Shown: piece by piece, positions 8,680 to 18,491 of the stretch | How positions within the stretch are numbered: position 1 is the stretch's first letter | Layout of the letters: the number at the start of each line of letters is the position of its first letter | Assembly: GCF_005780165.1 (NCBI RefSeq) | Contig: NZ_VAUV01000017.1 | Location: 1-64,000 of the forward strand | Reading direction: 5' to 3' | Length of the DNA stretch: 64,000 nucleotides | Source of the DNA: Phragmitibacter flavus | GTDB lineage: Bacteria; Verrucomicrobiota; Verrucomicrobiia; Verrucomicrobiales; Verrucomicrobiaceae | Translations under genes and position numbers: made by a program | The notes under the pieces: model-generated | Seen by the model: the letters and a program-made list of their open reading frames with translations, nothing else | Told to the model about the DNA's origin: nothing | Database searches by the model: none

Positions 8680-9711
8680 TCAAGGCCACCCTTCACCCCT
8701 GATCATCCCCCAGAACCTTTCCAAATCCCCTTCCTTGATCTCGCGGAAGTAGCTCAACCCCACCGGCGCATCGGGGGTTTGTGCGTTCAACCGAATGCCC
8801 CACAATGGCAAGACCTCATTTGGCATCGCGGCATAGCGCAGATCCCCAATCGTCTGGGTATCACTTGGATGCATACCGATCCAGCCGTCGGAAAAATGGG
8901 AAAAACGCTGCACCGCTCGCGCCTGCACGCTTCCTTCCGGCAAGCCCAATGCCTCCACCGCTTCCTGGTCGGAACGGAACATCGACTGACTCTCCCCCGC
9001 CAGCAGTTTCACGGGTCCGCTAATACCACATCGGAGCGCCACCACCCTGAACGTTTGCCCGTGCACGACCATCCCGCGCCAGACGATGATGTTGCCCATC
9101 GAAGGTTTCACCGTGGAACGATCCGGCATCGGCAATCCCTCTTTCGCCAGCCAATCCTGCAACGCTACCTCGGCCCGTGACTTTTGGACCTGGCACAGAC
9201 TTAAATAGATCGCCACTCCTGCCAGAGCCACCCCTGCCGTGCGTTGACTTCCCCACACCCATGCCAGCACCGCTCCGACCAGCAATGGAAGGGTCAACAC
9301 GGGATCAATCACGGAGATCCAATCCAGCGTCACCCGTTCATCTGAGAACGGCCACCACGACCTCGTGCCATAACTTGTCCACACATCACAAAAACCATGA
9401 CCCAAGGCAGCCGCTAGGGCCGGAATCATCAATCGGCCAGCCTCAATCTTTTTTCCGCCGAGTCGATAACTTCCCCACACAAACACCACCGCCAGCAGCG
9501 CGATCACCGGAGCAAAAATCACGCTGTGCGTGAAATGTCGATGATACTCCAGCGAGAACAGAGGATCGGTGCTCGACCGGAAAAAAATGTCCACATCAGG
9601 TAACATGCCCGCCGACAAACCCACCAACGCCGCCGCCCTCCGCAACTCGCGTTTGCTGGTCAGCGCCACCGCACAAGCAATTCCCAACGTGGCATGAGTG
9701 ATCGGATCCAT
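8680..9711 (-). CDS. Membrane-bound metal-dependent hydrolase, YdjM/DUF457 family
   Basis: A 343-residue integral membrane protein. The start MDPITHATLG, the block GMLPDVDIFF, and HRHFTHSVIFAP with its clustered His and Asp residues are the hallmarks of the YdjM (LexA-regulated inner-membrane hydrolase) family. About four to five hydrophobic segments lie between residues 60 and 190. A roughly 150-residue C-terminal soluble part follows, as in other DUF457 members of this length. The biochemical substrate is unknown for the family. It sits alone, convergent with the kinase-like gene and 80 bp after the VOC gene on the same strand. Confidence 0.8.
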   Translation of the reverse strand: MDPITHATLGIACAVALTSKRELRRAAALVGLSAGMLPDVDIFFRSSTDPLFSLEYHRHFTHSVIFAPVIALLAVVFVWGSYRLGGKKIEAGRLMIPALAAALGHGFCDVWTSYGTRSWWPFSDERVTLDWISVIDPVLTLPLLVGAVLAWVWGSQRTAGVALAGVAIYLSLCQVQKSRAEVALQDWLAKEGLPMPDRSTVKPSMGNIIVWRGMVVHGQTFRVVALRCGISGPVKLLAGESQSMFRSDQEAVEALGLPEGSVQARAVQRFSHFSDGWIGMHPSDTQTIGDLRYAAMPNEVLPLWGIRLNAQTPDAPVGLSYFREIKEGDLERFWGMIRGEGWP

Positions 9712-9791
9712 ACATCAACAAAAAACAAGCTCTTCCCATTTAACGGGGCGACTTGATTACGTTTGCCGTGGCATCATGCGCCAAAAATCAT

Positions 9792-10193
9792 TTATTGTCC
9801 TCCACCCACCGGCGCCAAACGATGACAAATCTCCAATCGGTTGCCATCCGGGTCTTCGAAGAAAACCGCATAATAGCTCTTGTCTTCCCATCCCGGTCCT
9901 TCGATCTGACATCCGCCTGCCTCCACCACCACACGCGCCAGCCGATCCACCTCCTCCACGGAACCCGCCCAAAATGCCACACGGTTTTCGTTCGGCACAT
10001 GCCCTGCTGATTCCGTCACGCCAAAAAATGCGCCCGGTTCTCCCGACGCATCCAATGCTTCAAACTGCAGCCATCCCTCAATTCTGGCGTCCACCGAAAA
10101 ACCCAACTCCGGCAGCAAGCGCTCATAGAAAGCGCTTACCTTGGCCAGCGACGAAACCCGCAAATCAATATGATCAATGAGTCGACCGCTCAT
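9792..10193 (-). CDS. VOC-family (glyoxalase/dioxygenase fold) protein
   Basis: A 133-residue protein with a single vicinal-oxygen-chelate domain. It begins with LIDHIDLRVSSLAKVSAFYERLL, has the central GHVPNENRVAFWAG strand and ends PDGNRLEICHRL, the typical beta-alpha-beta-beta-beta repeats with candidate metal ligands His, His and Glu. The specific activity cannot be assigned; relatives include fosfomycin- and bleomycin-resistance proteins and glyoxalases. Its start lies 5 bases after the stop of the M16 peptidase, so the two are probably cotranscribed. Confidence 0.8.
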   Translation of the reverse strand: MSGRLIDHIDLRVSSLAKVSAFYERLLPELGFSVDARIEGWLQFEALDASGEPGAFFGVTESAGHVPNENRVAFWAGSVEEVDRLARVVVEAGGCQIEGPGWEDKSYYAVFFEDPDGNRLEICHRLAPVGGGQ

Positions 10194-10198
10194 CTCGC

Positions 10199-13129
10199 TT
10201 ACGACGAAGGCGAAGGCGCTTCCGAGGGCGCCGTGGAAGTGGACGCCGGAGCAGCTGCTGCAGCCGGAATCACTCCAATCGTGATTGCCCGCTCAGCTCC
10301 CAGAAACTCCTTGGCCAGCGCCTCCAGTTCTTCACGCTTGATCGTGGTGATGTCATTCTCCAGCGACCTGCTCCAATCAAGGCGATAAGCTTGAGCCTGC
10401 GAGTTCACCAGCACGCGTTGCAACCAATAACGGTTGTCGCGACGCATCTGCACAATCTGCTGCAACTGCGGCTCTTGCGCGCGTTTGAATTCATCATCCG
10501 TAATTCCCTTCGCCCCTATTTCTGCACCGATCTCCAGGAACATCGGTTCCACCAATGCCACCTGTTCCGGTTTCAGCGAAGCCATCGCGGTCATGTAACC
10601 AAAATCGGTGAACGTATCACTCGCATTGTGATAACTCGCCGGACTGTAGGTTTCCCCCAATTCCTCGCGAATTTTCAACCTCAAGCGATCGTCCAAAATT
10701 TGTCCAAGCAACACCAACCGACGGGTGCGTTTGATGTCCATCATGTCGGCTGTCGGCCAATACGCGAGGGCATAAGCACGGGGGATTTCCGTGGTGAAAT
10801 TGAACGTCTTTTGACGCGGCTCCTTAGGGAAGGCAATCTTGCGCGCTTCGCTGTCATCCGGCCGTCCGGAAAGTCGCTTCGGCAGCGCACCGAACGTTTT
10901 GCCAATGGCCTCAAGCGTCTTCTCCTCGTCAATATCTCCGACGATGGCGATCTCCATGTAACCCTCTTTCAATGCGTCCGCCATCCACGCCTTCAACTCT
11001 GCCATCGTCCGCTGCTCCATCACGGCTCGAACCGGAAAAAGGAACCGTGGATCACTGCCTTTGATGAATCCGGTCACCTCATTCTGAATCACCCCTTCCG
11101 CCGTTTTGTTCAATTCATTGTAGACTGAATCCAGATTGCGTTTGAACTGGCGATCCGCCTCTTCCCTGAATCCGGGAGCCATCACATAAGCGCACAGCAA
11201 TTCCAACTGTGATTGGAGATCCACGGGCGTCGTTTTGCCTCCCAAAACAAACGAATCATCACCCACCGCGAACTCCACGCCGACTTCCTTGCCAGCGAAC
11301 AGACGACGCAATTCATCGGCGCTGTGTTTCTCCAATCCCCCGGCCTGAAACACGCCTTGAGCATACGGAATGATGCCTGGTTTGTCCGCCGATGGCTGCA
11401 GCTTGCCAGCACCAAAGTTCACCGTCATGCGGATGCTGTTTTTCTCAAACTCCGTCTTCTTCAGGTTGACCCTCACCTCGTTCTCAAACACCGCCTGCAC
11501 GATGCCCAGATCTTCAACCACGTTCTTCTTCGCCACCTTGCCAGCCTCACCAAAATTCTGATAGGCAAACTCCACCTTCTCCTGCTTGGAAGGCGGCTCC
11601 ACCGGCACACCTGCACTTTCCACCAAGGCGGCGGCAATGGTCTTGTCGGCTTCCGGCAACTCCAGTTTTCCACCAACGAACACCTGGATGTCTTTGGTGC
11701 TCCAGGAGTCGCGCAAAGCATCCACACAATCTTCGGCTGTCACCGCTGCGATCTCAATCTCCACCCGCTTCAAATCATCCACCGGATCAGTAAACACCTG
11801 CTTGCGGCCGAGTTGACGCACCAGGCCATTGGCAAGATCGGCATTCTTGCGGGTGTCCTTCTGCTCCGCACGCAAACGCACCGTTTTCAGATAATTCGCC
11901 GTCGCCTCCGCAAACTCTTCCGAAGTAAAACCAAACTGAACAGCCCGCCGCAGCTCACGCTCAATCAATGTCAGCGCAGGCTTCCAGTCCTCAGGCTTGC
12001 TCTTCGCATAAATCCCGTGGATCTCCACAAACTCAAACATCTCATAATTGTAACTCTGCGCCTCGATCAATGGCGTGCCCTCCTCTTTCGCCAGCAACGA
12101 CAAACGCTGGTTGATCATGGCGTCCGCCAGATTTCGAATCATGTCGGCACGACGTTTGGCAATGGAATCCGCCTTCTGATCGGGCGTCCGGTGCGTCTCC
12201 ATACTCAGTTCCACCGCAGGAGCTTCCATGTCCGTGTAAAGCTTCGCCACCAATCCTCGACCCGTGCTGACTTTGCCCAGACTCGGATCAGGCGAGTTGC
12301 CACGACGCGCCACGGCGTCTGCAAAATACTTGTGGATCAGTTTCTCCACCAAGGCCACATCCACGTCCCCAACCACCACCAGCACCGAGCGTTCGGGCGT
12401 ATACCACTTCTCATAAAAATCCACAAACCGCTCGCGAGGCATTTTTTTAATCGTCTCCTCGATCCCAATCGGCATGCGAAACGGAATGGTGGATTCGGGC
12501 AGCGCAAACTTGTAGCCCTCCTCCATGATGCGCGATTCCACGCTGTCCCTGGCCAGCTTCTCACTCAAAATGATGCCCCGTTCGCGATCCACTTCTTCAG
12601 CGGACAGCAGCATGCCGTCCAGATCATCACGGAACAGCCGCAAACCATCCGTCAGCATCGCCTCATCCACTTTGGGAAGCTCCAATTTGTAAACCGTCTC
12701 TTTAAACGAAGTATGCGCATTGGTATCCGCCCCGAACGCCATGCCCATCCGCTGAAATGTCTCCACCATGGTCCCCGCAGGGAAATTCTTGGTGCCGTTG
12801 AACGCCATGTGCTCAAGAAAGTGCGCCATGCCCTGCTGGTCGTCCTCCTCCATCAGCGAACCGGCATCCACGTAAAGTCTCATGCTGGCACGTTCCTTCA
12901 CCGGAAACTTGTTCGGCAAAATGACATACCGGAATCCGTTGTCCAAACGACCCCAAATCGCCGATTGGTCAGGCGTAAGATCGCTTTTTTCATGCGGCCA
13001 GGGAGTAGGCACCGGTGCTGGTGCCGGAGCCGTCGATGCTGGCGCCGGAGTGGCTTGGGAAAGACAGGGACCCATTGCTGCATAAACCGCAGCAATGGCA
13101 AAAACAGGCAGGACGTGGATCAATTTCAT
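10199..13129 (-). CDS. M16 family zinc metallopeptidase, exported two-half pitrilysin type
   Basis: A 976-residue pitrilysin-like protease with a signal peptide (MKLIHVLPVFAIAAVYAAMG) and a Pro-Ala linker. The inverted zinc motif HFLEH is at residues 103-107, and the distal glutamate block ERGIILSEKLARD lies about 75 residues on. A second, inactive M16 half occupies the C-terminal portion, and the chain ends in a Ser/Pro/Ala-rich tail. It presumably degrades peptides in the periplasm. It is the middle gene of an apparent operon of LURP-one-like protein, peptidase and VOC protein with gaps of 36 and 5 bases. Confidence 0.9.
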   Translation of the reverse strand: MKLIHVLPVFAIAAVYAAMGPCLSQATPAPASTAPAPAPVPTPWPHEKSDLTPDQSAIWGRLDNGFRYVILPNKFPVKERASMRLYVDAGSLMEEDDQQGMAHFLEHMAFNGTKNFPAGTMVETFQRMGMAFGADTNAHTSFKETVYKLELPKVDEAMLTDGLRLFRDDLDGMLLSAEEVDRERGIILSEKLARDSVESRIMEEGYKFALPESTIPFRMPIGIEETIKKMPRERFVDFYEKWYTPERSVLVVVGDVDVALVEKLIHKYFADAVARRGNSPDPSLGKVSTGRGLVAKLYTDMEAPAVELSMETHRTPDQKADSIAKRRADMIRNLADAMINQRLSLLAKEEGTPLIEAQSYNYEMFEFVEIHGIYAKSKPEDWKPALTLIERELRRAVQFGFTSEEFAEATANYLKTVRLRAEQKDTRKNADLANGLVRQLGRKQVFTDPVDDLKRVEIEIAAVTAEDCVDALRDSWSTKDIQVFVGGKLELPEADKTIAAALVESAGVPVEPPSKQEKVEFAYQNFGEAGKVAKKNVVEDLGIVQAVFENEVRVNLKKTEFEKNSIRMTVNFGAGKLQPSADKPGIIPYAQGVFQAGGLEKHSADELRRLFAGKEVGVEFAVGDDSFVLGGKTTPVDLQSQLELLCAYVMAPGFREEADRQFKRNLDSVYNELNKTAEGVIQNEVTGFIKGSDPRFLFPVRAVMEQRTMAELKAWMADALKEGYMEIAIVGDIDEEKTLEAIGKTFGALPKRLSGRPDDSEARKIAFPKEPRQKTFNFTTEIPRAYALAYWPTADMMDIKRTRRLVLLGQILDDRLRLKIREELGETYSPASYHNASDTFTDFGYMTAMASLKPEQVALVEPMFLEIGAEIGAKGITDDEFKRAQEPQLQQIVQMRRDNRYWLQRVLVNSQAQAYRLDWSRSLENDITTIKREELEALAKEFLGAERAITIGVIPAAAAAPASTSTAPSEAPSPSS

Positions 13130-13165
13130 GGGGTTGCAATAAAAGCAGTGCGAACAAAGACAGCA

Positions 13166-13750
13166 TCAGCCGCGAGAACGTTCGAGCAAAACGAACATCA
13201 ATAACGAAAGAATCACCGACATTTGATCAGACTCCTCCACCGGCGCATTTTGGACAATCTCAAAACGTGACTCAAGGAAACCTCGATGTTTGATCATCGA
13301 CATCACTTTTTCCTCGCCACGCAGGATGGAATAGCGCGGATTGAACAAATAACCGCTGAACAAGCCAATGATCGGAATCTCTCCAAAAATCCCATCCGCC
13401 ACCTTCACCAGCGGATTGTCCTCGCGAATGGAAAACGCCACATCCCCCTGTCCGTCAAGCACCTCATAATGCGCGCTCCACAGCGACCGCATTCCTTTCC
13501 GACGCACCTTGCCCATCAAGGTCCCGTCGGGCGCATGAAACACATAACACGCGTTGAAATCGATGATCCGGTCCGCCTGAATCGTGCATAGCAACTTCGA
13601 GCGCGTCGAGTCACTGAACACCTCCACCTTCTCTCTCAGGCGAAACAGCTTCTGTTTCACATAACAAATCGTGCCGCCCTGCGCGTCCTCCACAAAAAGC
13701 TGGGGAGCCAGAGCGAGAATCTTGAAGCGCAACTGAAGGGGAAAGTTCAT
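13166..13750 (-). CDS. LURP-one-related / scramblase-like domain protein
   Basis: A 194-residue protein with the beta-barrel pattern of the LURP-one-related family, which shares a fold with phospholipid scramblases and tubby. It has a KILALAPQLFVEDAQG start, KQKLFRLREKVEVFSD and SAHYEVLDGQGDVAFSIRED. The C-terminus has a hydrophobic segment (VILSLLMFVLLE) that may anchor it. The family has no firmly established bacterial function. It is the first gene of the operon with the M16 peptidase, which suggests an envelope role. Confidence 0.7.
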   Translation of the reverse strand: MNFPLQLRFKILALAPQLFVEDAQGGTICYVKQKLFRLREKVEVFSDSTRSKLLCTIQADRIIDFNACYVFHAPDGTLMGKVRRKGMRSLWSAHYEVLDGQGDVAFSIREDNPLVKVADGIFGEIPIIGLFSGYLFNPRYSILRGEEKVMSMIKHRGFLESRFEIVQNAPVEESDQMSVILSLLMFVLLERSRG

Positions 13751-13850
13751 CGTGGGTCACAACCTGACCGGGAACGCCAGCCGCGCAAGCACCACTGGCA
13801 AAAATGGCCGAGATCAGACATCACACCGCCCTGCTGATCCAATGATCCAC

Positions 13851-14723
13851 TCAATAAAGCTCCAAGCTTGGGTTGGCATCCGGGTCCGCCTCAACAAACC
13901 CCTCCTCCACCAGAAACGCATCCAACACATTCAACGTCGACTGGTAGACATCAAACGACACATTGAAATTGAAGAAACCGTGCCCAAGCCCTTCGTAGGT
14001 CACTATCTCACAACGGTTCTTTTTGCGCCGCATGCGTTTCGCGAAATACTCCGAAGTATCACAAGGCACCACCCGGTCGTTGGTGCCGTGAAACACCACG
14101 GTCGGCGGCAAATTCGGACCAATCGCGTTCAATAAACTGGCCTTCTTCGCCAAGTCGGGACTTGGAAAACGATCTGCTCCAAATCCTTTTTTCGTCGTGT
14201 CCAAGATCGGATTAAACAATGCCATCGCATTCGGGCTGCACGGCATCGAATCATCCTCACCCATCTCATCAAAACCTTTCAGCATCGCTGCTGAAGCGAT
14301 GATGTGCGCCCCGCCACTGCCACCAGCACCGACGATCTTGCCAGGGTTCAACCCCAGCTCCAAGGCATTCAAACGCAGCCAGCGCATTGCCGAACGCGCA
14401 TCTGCCATGGCATGCAGCGGAGTCGATTCATGCTTGGCACTCACCCGATACTCAAACGCCACCGCCAACATGCCGCGAGAAGCAAAATACACACAGTGCG
14501 GCGCAAACTGGCTCACCTGACCATTGTCCCAGCCACTGCTGAAGAAAAAGGCGATCACGCTCATGGGATAAGGCGGGATCTTGTCCCCCTCAGGCGTCCA
14601 GAGATACGCGGACAAATGCGTCCCGCCAATACTCTTGTAAACCTCTTCACGTGCAGTCTTGAGGAGCTCCCGATTGCGATCAATGGGAGCAGGCTTTAAA
14701 TTTCTATCTTCTTCAGTGGGCAT
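13851..14723 (-). CDS. Alpha/beta hydrolase (esterase/lipase type)
   Basis: A 290-residue serine hydrolase. It shows an oxyanion region FFFSSGWDNG, the nucleophile elbow GAGGSGGAHI, the acid in VVFHGTNDRVV and the catalytic His in YEGLGHGFFNF. This layout matches alpha/beta-hydrolase-3 or acetylxylan-esterase-like enzymes. The ATG at 14721-14723 (MPTEEDR) was chosen. An in-frame TTG at 14795 would add 24 residues, without clear ribosome-binding support. No signal peptide is evident with this start. The substrate is unknown. Confidence 0.8.
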   Translation of the reverse strand: MPTEEDRNLKPAPIDRNRELLKTAREEVYKSIGGTHLSAYLWTPEGDKIPPYPMSVIAFFFSSGWDNGQVSQFAPHCVYFASRGMLAVAFEYRVSAKHESTPLHAMADARSAMRWLRLNALELGLNPGKIVGAGGSGGAHIIASAAMLKGFDEMGEDDSMPCSPNAMALFNPILDTTKKGFGADRFPSPDLAKKASLLNAIGPNLPPTVVFHGTNDRVVPCDTSEYFAKRMRRKKNRCEIVTYEGLGHGFFNFNVSFDVYQSTLNVLDAFLVEEGFVEADPDANPSLELY

Positions 14724-14965
14724 TAAATTAGCAGGCGCGATAATCGGGAGATTCACAGTGGGAGCAAATACTTTTCCACATCCCACCCCTGACAATCAAG
14801 GAGATAAATAGGAAGAATCCTCATCTGTCCGTCAATATTCCCCCAATCATTGGAGAAACATTCTCCTCGTCAGCCCAACAAAAGCTTGCAAACACTGCCG
14901 CTACAACGGCAAATTCGCTGTTAGACCGCCTCTCCAAAGCGCGTCTTGTCATTTCTCCTTCTGCC

Positions 14966-15949
14966 ATGAAAAAACTGCTTCTTTCCACCCTCCTCCTCGT
15001 CGGATTCTCATCGTTTGCCCACGCTCAGATCACTTTTGAAGGAAAGGACGGGCCTGGAAAGGGCAAACACGTGGTGCTCCTCGCTGGCGATGAGGAATAT
15101 CGCTCCGAAGAAGCCCTGCCGATGCTCGCGAAACTTCTTGCCGAGCACCATGGTTTCACGACCACAGTGCTTTTCTCGGTCAATGAAAGTGGAGAAGTCG
15201 ATCCCAACAAAGGAAGCAGCCTTACCGCCCCCGAAAATCTCGACAATGCCGACCTCGTCATCATGAGCCTCCGCTTCCGCCACTGGCCCGACGAAGCCAT
15301 GAAACACTTCGATGACTACTTGAAGGCAGGCAAACCGATCATTGCCCTGCGCACCAGCACCCACGCCTTCAACATCACCGACAAAACCAGCGCCTTTCAC
15401 TACTACACCTGGAACACCAAAGCCGAACCCTGGCCCGGTGGTTTTGGCAAACACGTGCTTGGCGAAACCTGGGTGGCCCACCACGGTGCCCACAAGAAAG
15501 AAGCCACCCGCGGCATCATTCCCGACACCGCGAAGACCAATCCGCTCCTCAACGGCGTCAGCGACATCTTCGGCACCACTGACGTCTACACCGCCGCCCC
15601 ACCCGCCGATGCCACCATCCTCGTCCTCGGCCAGGTGCTGGCCGGCATGAACCCCACTGACGCACCGGTCGAAGGCCAGAAGAACGATCCCCTTCAGCCC
15701 ATCGCCTGGACCCGTGAATTTAAAAATGACGCCGGCACCACCAATCAAATCTTTACCACCACCATGGGTGCAGCGACCGACCTCACCAACGAAGGCCTGC
15801 GCCGCCTCATCGTCAACGCCGTCCTTTCCTTTACCGGCATAGAAGTCCCTTCAAAAGCCAATGTCGACGTTCCAGACACCTATCAGCCCACCATGTATGG
15901 CTTCGACAGCTTCATCAAAGGCAGAAAGCCCGCAGACTACGCCAAGTAA
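14966..15949 (+). CDS. ThuA-domain exported protein
   Basis: A 327-residue protein with a signal peptide (MKKLLLSTLLLVGFSSFAHA) and a ThuA-like, class-I-glutamine-amidotransferase fold. The visible pattern is VVLLAGDEEYRSEEALPML, then DLVIMSLRFRHWPDEAM and ALRTSTHAFN, with the usual position of the nucleophile occupied by Thr/Ser-His rather than Cys. ThuA-like proteins in this phylum are linked to sugar or glycoside use. A hairpin terminator follows, shared with the convergent lipoprotein gene. Confidence 0.82.
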   Translation: MKKLLLSTLLLVGFSSFAHAQITFEGKDGPGKGKHVVLLAGDEEYRSEEALPMLAKLLAEHHGFTTTVLFSVNESGEVDPNKGSSLTAPENLDNADLVIMSLRFRHWPDEAMKHFDDYLKAGKPIIALRTSTHAFNITDKTSAFHYYTWNTKAEPWPGGFGKHVLGETWVAHHGAHKKEATRGIIPDTAKTNPLLNGVSDIFGTTDVYTAAPPADATILVLGQVLAGMNPTDAPVEGQKNDPLQPIAWTREFKNDAGTTNQIFTTTMGAATDLTNEGLRRLIVNAVLSFTGIEVPSKANVDVPDTYQPTMYGFDSFIKGRKPADYAK

Positions 15950-16063
15950 GCACGGTGGGTCGACGGCCTGACACGAATCTTCGCGAGACATCACCTCCTC
16001 TCGCCAGTGTCAGCACCCGATCCTCCTTTGCCCTGCAACTCCACAGGGCTTGTTCTCCACAAA

Positions 16064-16093
16064 AAAACGGTGCCGGAAATCCGACACCGTTTT
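16064..16093. terminator. Bidirectional hairpin terminator
   Basis: A 9-bp stem AAAACGGTG (16064-16072) pairs with CACCGTTTT (16085-16093). A-rich and T-rich flanks suit termination of both the ThuA gene (+) and the lipoprotein gene (-). Confidence 0.7.
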
Positions 16094-16138
16094 ACTAAAC
16101 TAAAGATTTATTCTTGGAAGAACTAGCTTCCAGCTGGA

Positions 16139-16633
16139 CTATTCAGCCGCAGGAGCTGGAGTCGGTGCAGGAGCCGAAGGTGCAATCGGAGCAGGTTCTG
16201 GTGCGGGTGCAGGAGCTGGTTCAATTGCGGGTGCTGGCTCAGGAGCTGGAGCTGGAGCTGGCGCGGATGCTGGAGGAGGAGTCGATGCCTCTTCAACCTT
16301 GTTGATGCCGGTTTCCAGAGCCTTGGCAGCTTCAGCAGCCGCTTTTTCAATGGCAGCCTTGGCTTCAGCAGCTTTCACTGCCGCTTCGTCCGCCGCCTGG
16401 TCAGCAGCAATTTTGGCATCGTCCATTTTCTCTTTGCCCGCTTCAATGCCTGCAGCAACAGCCTCTTTGGCAGCGTCAAGCGCTTCGCTGGTTTTTTCCT
16501 TGGCAGTCTCAACCGCCTCTGACGAAGTCTTTTCTGCCTCGTCGACAGCTTTGTCTGCCTCAGCTTTTTTCTGATCGCAAGCAGTAAGGCCTGCGGCGAG
16601 GATTCCAATAGTAAGAAGGTTAAGCAGTTTCAT
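16139..16633 (-). CDS. Lipoprotein with Ala-rich coiled coil and Pro-Ala tail
   Basis: A 164-residue lipoprotein with signal and lipobox ILAAGLTAC. The mature part (about residues 20-110) is a Lys/Glu/Ala heptad-like helix with recurring AKEAVAAG/AAEAKAAIE units that looks like a coiled coil or LEA-like helix. Residues about 115-164 are a PAPAPEPAP low-complexity tail that could span peptidoglycan, as in other lipoprotein spacers. An alternative ATG at 16645 adds four residues. The function is unknown and could be structural in the envelope. Confidence 0.75.
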   Translation of the reverse strand: MKLLNLLTIGILAAGLTACDQKKAEADKAVDEAEKTSSEAVETAKEKTSEALDAAKEAVAAGIEAGKEKMDDAKIAADQAADEAAVKAAEAKAAIEKAAAEAAKALETGINKVEEASTPPPASAPAPAPAPEPAPAIEPAPAPAPEPAPIAPSAPAPTPAPAAE

Positions 16634-16798
16634 GGCTTTTACCATCGCAGACCACCGACCGATGGCAAGCAGCAACCGACGCTCATCGACTAAAAAAGCG
16701 CAGTGACTGAAGTTTCTGTATAAGAGCCAACCGCCCCCAAACTCTGCCAATGAGGTTGAGCAAAGCCAAAATCGTGCCATAATCTCCCACCACTTTTC

Positions 16799-17839
16799 AT
16801 GCCCCACTGGTTCAACAACTCCTCCTCCAGCTTCCCGCTTTACCTCGCCCCCATGGCGGGTATCACCGACGTCGTGTTCCGCCAGATGTGCAAACAACTT
16901 GGCGCGGATGTCATGGTCACCGAATTTGTCTCCGCCGAAGGCATCCTCCAGGCCGACGAGCGCACCCGCAAATACACCGAATTCGACGACGGCCAGCGTC
17001 CCGTTGGCGTGCAACTTTTCGGAGCCGACGGCAACCGCATGGGTGAAGCCGCCCGCAAAATCATCGACTGGAAGCAGCCCGACTTCATCGACATCAACTT
17101 CGGTTGTCCGGTCAATAAAGTCGTCTCCAAAAACGGCGGATCATCTCTCCTTAAGGACTGCCCCCTGCTCACCAGCGTGGCCGAAGGCATCGTCAAAGCC
17201 GTCCCGATTCCGGTCACCGCCAAGATCCGCATTGGTTGGGACGAATCCTCCATCAACGCCGTCACCGTCTGCAAACTCCTTGAAGACACCGGCATCGCCG
17301 CCATCGCCATCCACGGCCGCACCCGCGCCCAGGGCTACACCGGCCTGGCAAATTGGGAAGTCATTGCCGAATGCGCCGCCGCCGTGAAAATCCCCGTTGT
17401 TGGCAACGGCGACATCGCCAGCGGACAGGACGTGGAAAAGCGCCGCAACGAAACCGGCGTCAGTGGCGTCATGATTGGCCGCGCCGCCATGCACAATCCC
17501 TGGGTGTTCCGCGAAGCCAAACACTACCTCGCGACCGGCACCCACCTTGCTCCCGTGACCGACGAAGAACGTTTCGAATTTCTTCTTCAGCACTGCCGCC
17601 TCGCCCTGAAATCCAGCCGCTACCAGGGGACCGAATTACAAACGCTGCGCTCCATGCGCACCCGTCTGATGGCCTACACCTCCGGCCTGCCCGGCGGCAA
17701 ACACCTGCGCGTGCGATTCTGCAAAGTCGAAAGCCTTGCCGAACTCGAAGACATCGTCGCCGACTACCTCGCCAACCGCTGGACCGGCAACGATCACGAC
17801 ACCCTCACCGAATCCGCACCAGCCCTCGCCTTGAGCTGA
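16799..17839 (+). CDS. dusB: tRNA-dihydrouridine synthase
   Basis: A 346-residue flavoenzyme that reduces specific uridines of tRNA to dihydrouridine. Visible motifs are LYLAPMAGITDVVFR (FMN barrel start), TEFVSAEG, the catalytic cysteine in NFGCPVNKV, HGRTRAQGYTG and GNGDIASGQD, followed by MIGRAAMHNPW. The C-terminal helical tRNA-binding domain is present and the length is normal. The DusB-type assignment follows overall pattern. It is convergent with the next small exported protein gene (12 bp apart). Confidence 0.93.
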   Translation: MPHWFNNSSSSFPLYLAPMAGITDVVFRQMCKQLGADVMVTEFVSAEGILQADERTRKYTEFDDGQRPVGVQLFGADGNRMGEAARKIIDWKQPDFIDINFGCPVNKVVSKNGGSSLLKDCPLLTSVAEGIVKAVPIPVTAKIRIGWDESSINAVTVCKLLEDTGIAAIAIHGRTRAQGYTGLANWEVIAECAAAVKIPVVGNGDIASGQDVEKRRNETGVSGVMIGRAAMHNPWVFREAKHYLATGTHLAPVTDEERFEFLLQHCRLALKSSRYQGTELQTLRSMRTRLMAYTSGLPGGKHLRVRFCKVESLAELEDIVADYLANRWTGNDHDTLTESAPALALS

Positions 17840-17851
17840 GCAGAGCTGATC

Positions 17852-18394
17852 TCAAGGCGTCTTCTGTCGTTCATTGTTGATCGTTCCCGTCAACGTCACA
17901 TTGCTCTGGTCATCCGTGAACTCGACCACGGTTTGCAGTTTGTCTTGCGCCTCGTCCACAAAAGACTCCTTCACCACCACCTTCGCATTTCCATTGCCGA
18001 GAAAAGCTGACATCTCCAGGCTCATCGCCGCCTCTGATGCCGACACCTCAAACCTTTGAGAATTGGACGTGTCATTGACGATCTCATGCAGCCCCTCAAA
18101 CAATCCCGCCGCACTACCCGGACTAAACACCCAACGATACTGTTGTGTGGTTGTGCCGATCACCCTTGTTCCTTCCACCACAAACGATCCATCTTCAGCG
18201 ACCGAGCCCGTCCAGTCCGCGCTGTATTTTTGCACATTACCATCAGCGCCTTTGAACTCCCCTTCGGCCATCCATTTGCCAATCATCAACTTGAAAAAAG
18301 CATGGTCGCCAATGTCTCCTTCCGCGGCCTCCAGCTTCCCACCAGCCACGCCAAAGAGCACCATCATCAAACCAGCCATCCATTTCGTATTCAT
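17852..18394 (-). CDS. Exported hypothetical protein, possible lipocalin-like fold
   Basis: A 180-residue protein with a signal peptide (MNTKWMAGLMMVLFGVAGG). The mature part alternates beta-strand-like stretches (MIGKWMAEGEFKG, YSADWTGSVAEDGSFVVEG, YRWVFSPG) like DUF1579 or lipocalin-type small barrels that bind a hydrophobic ligand. No catalytic motif is recognisable. It is convergent with dusB and divergent from the M48 protease gene. Confidence 0.65.
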   Translation of the reverse strand: MNTKWMAGLMMVLFGVAGGKLEAAEGDIGDHAFFKLMIGKWMAEGEFKGADGNVQKYSADWTGSVAEDGSFVVEGTRVIGTTTQQYRWVFSPGSAAGLFEGLHEIVNDTSNSQRFEVSASEAAMSLEMSAFLGNGNAKVVVKESFVDEAQDKLQTVVEFTDDQSNVTLTGTINNERQKTP

Positions 18395-18491
18395 GCCAGG
18401 ATGTTATCACGTGCGTTTCTCTTTGTGGAGACAAAACCCACCTCCATCGCGTATGCTGTCCACCTTCCCCAACTTCTGAATAACTTTTCCC

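Noticed and set aside
11213-13204. 663-codon open frame on the plus strand opposite the M16 peptidase
   Set aside because: Arg/His-rich, low-quality translation with no domain; a shadow of the GC-rich M16 gene, whose HFLEH motif and signal peptide are clear.
16141-16300. GC-rich GGAGCTGG-type repeat as a non-coding element
   Set aside because: It is the codon-level pattern of the PAPAPEPAP tail of the lipoprotein gene on the minus strand.
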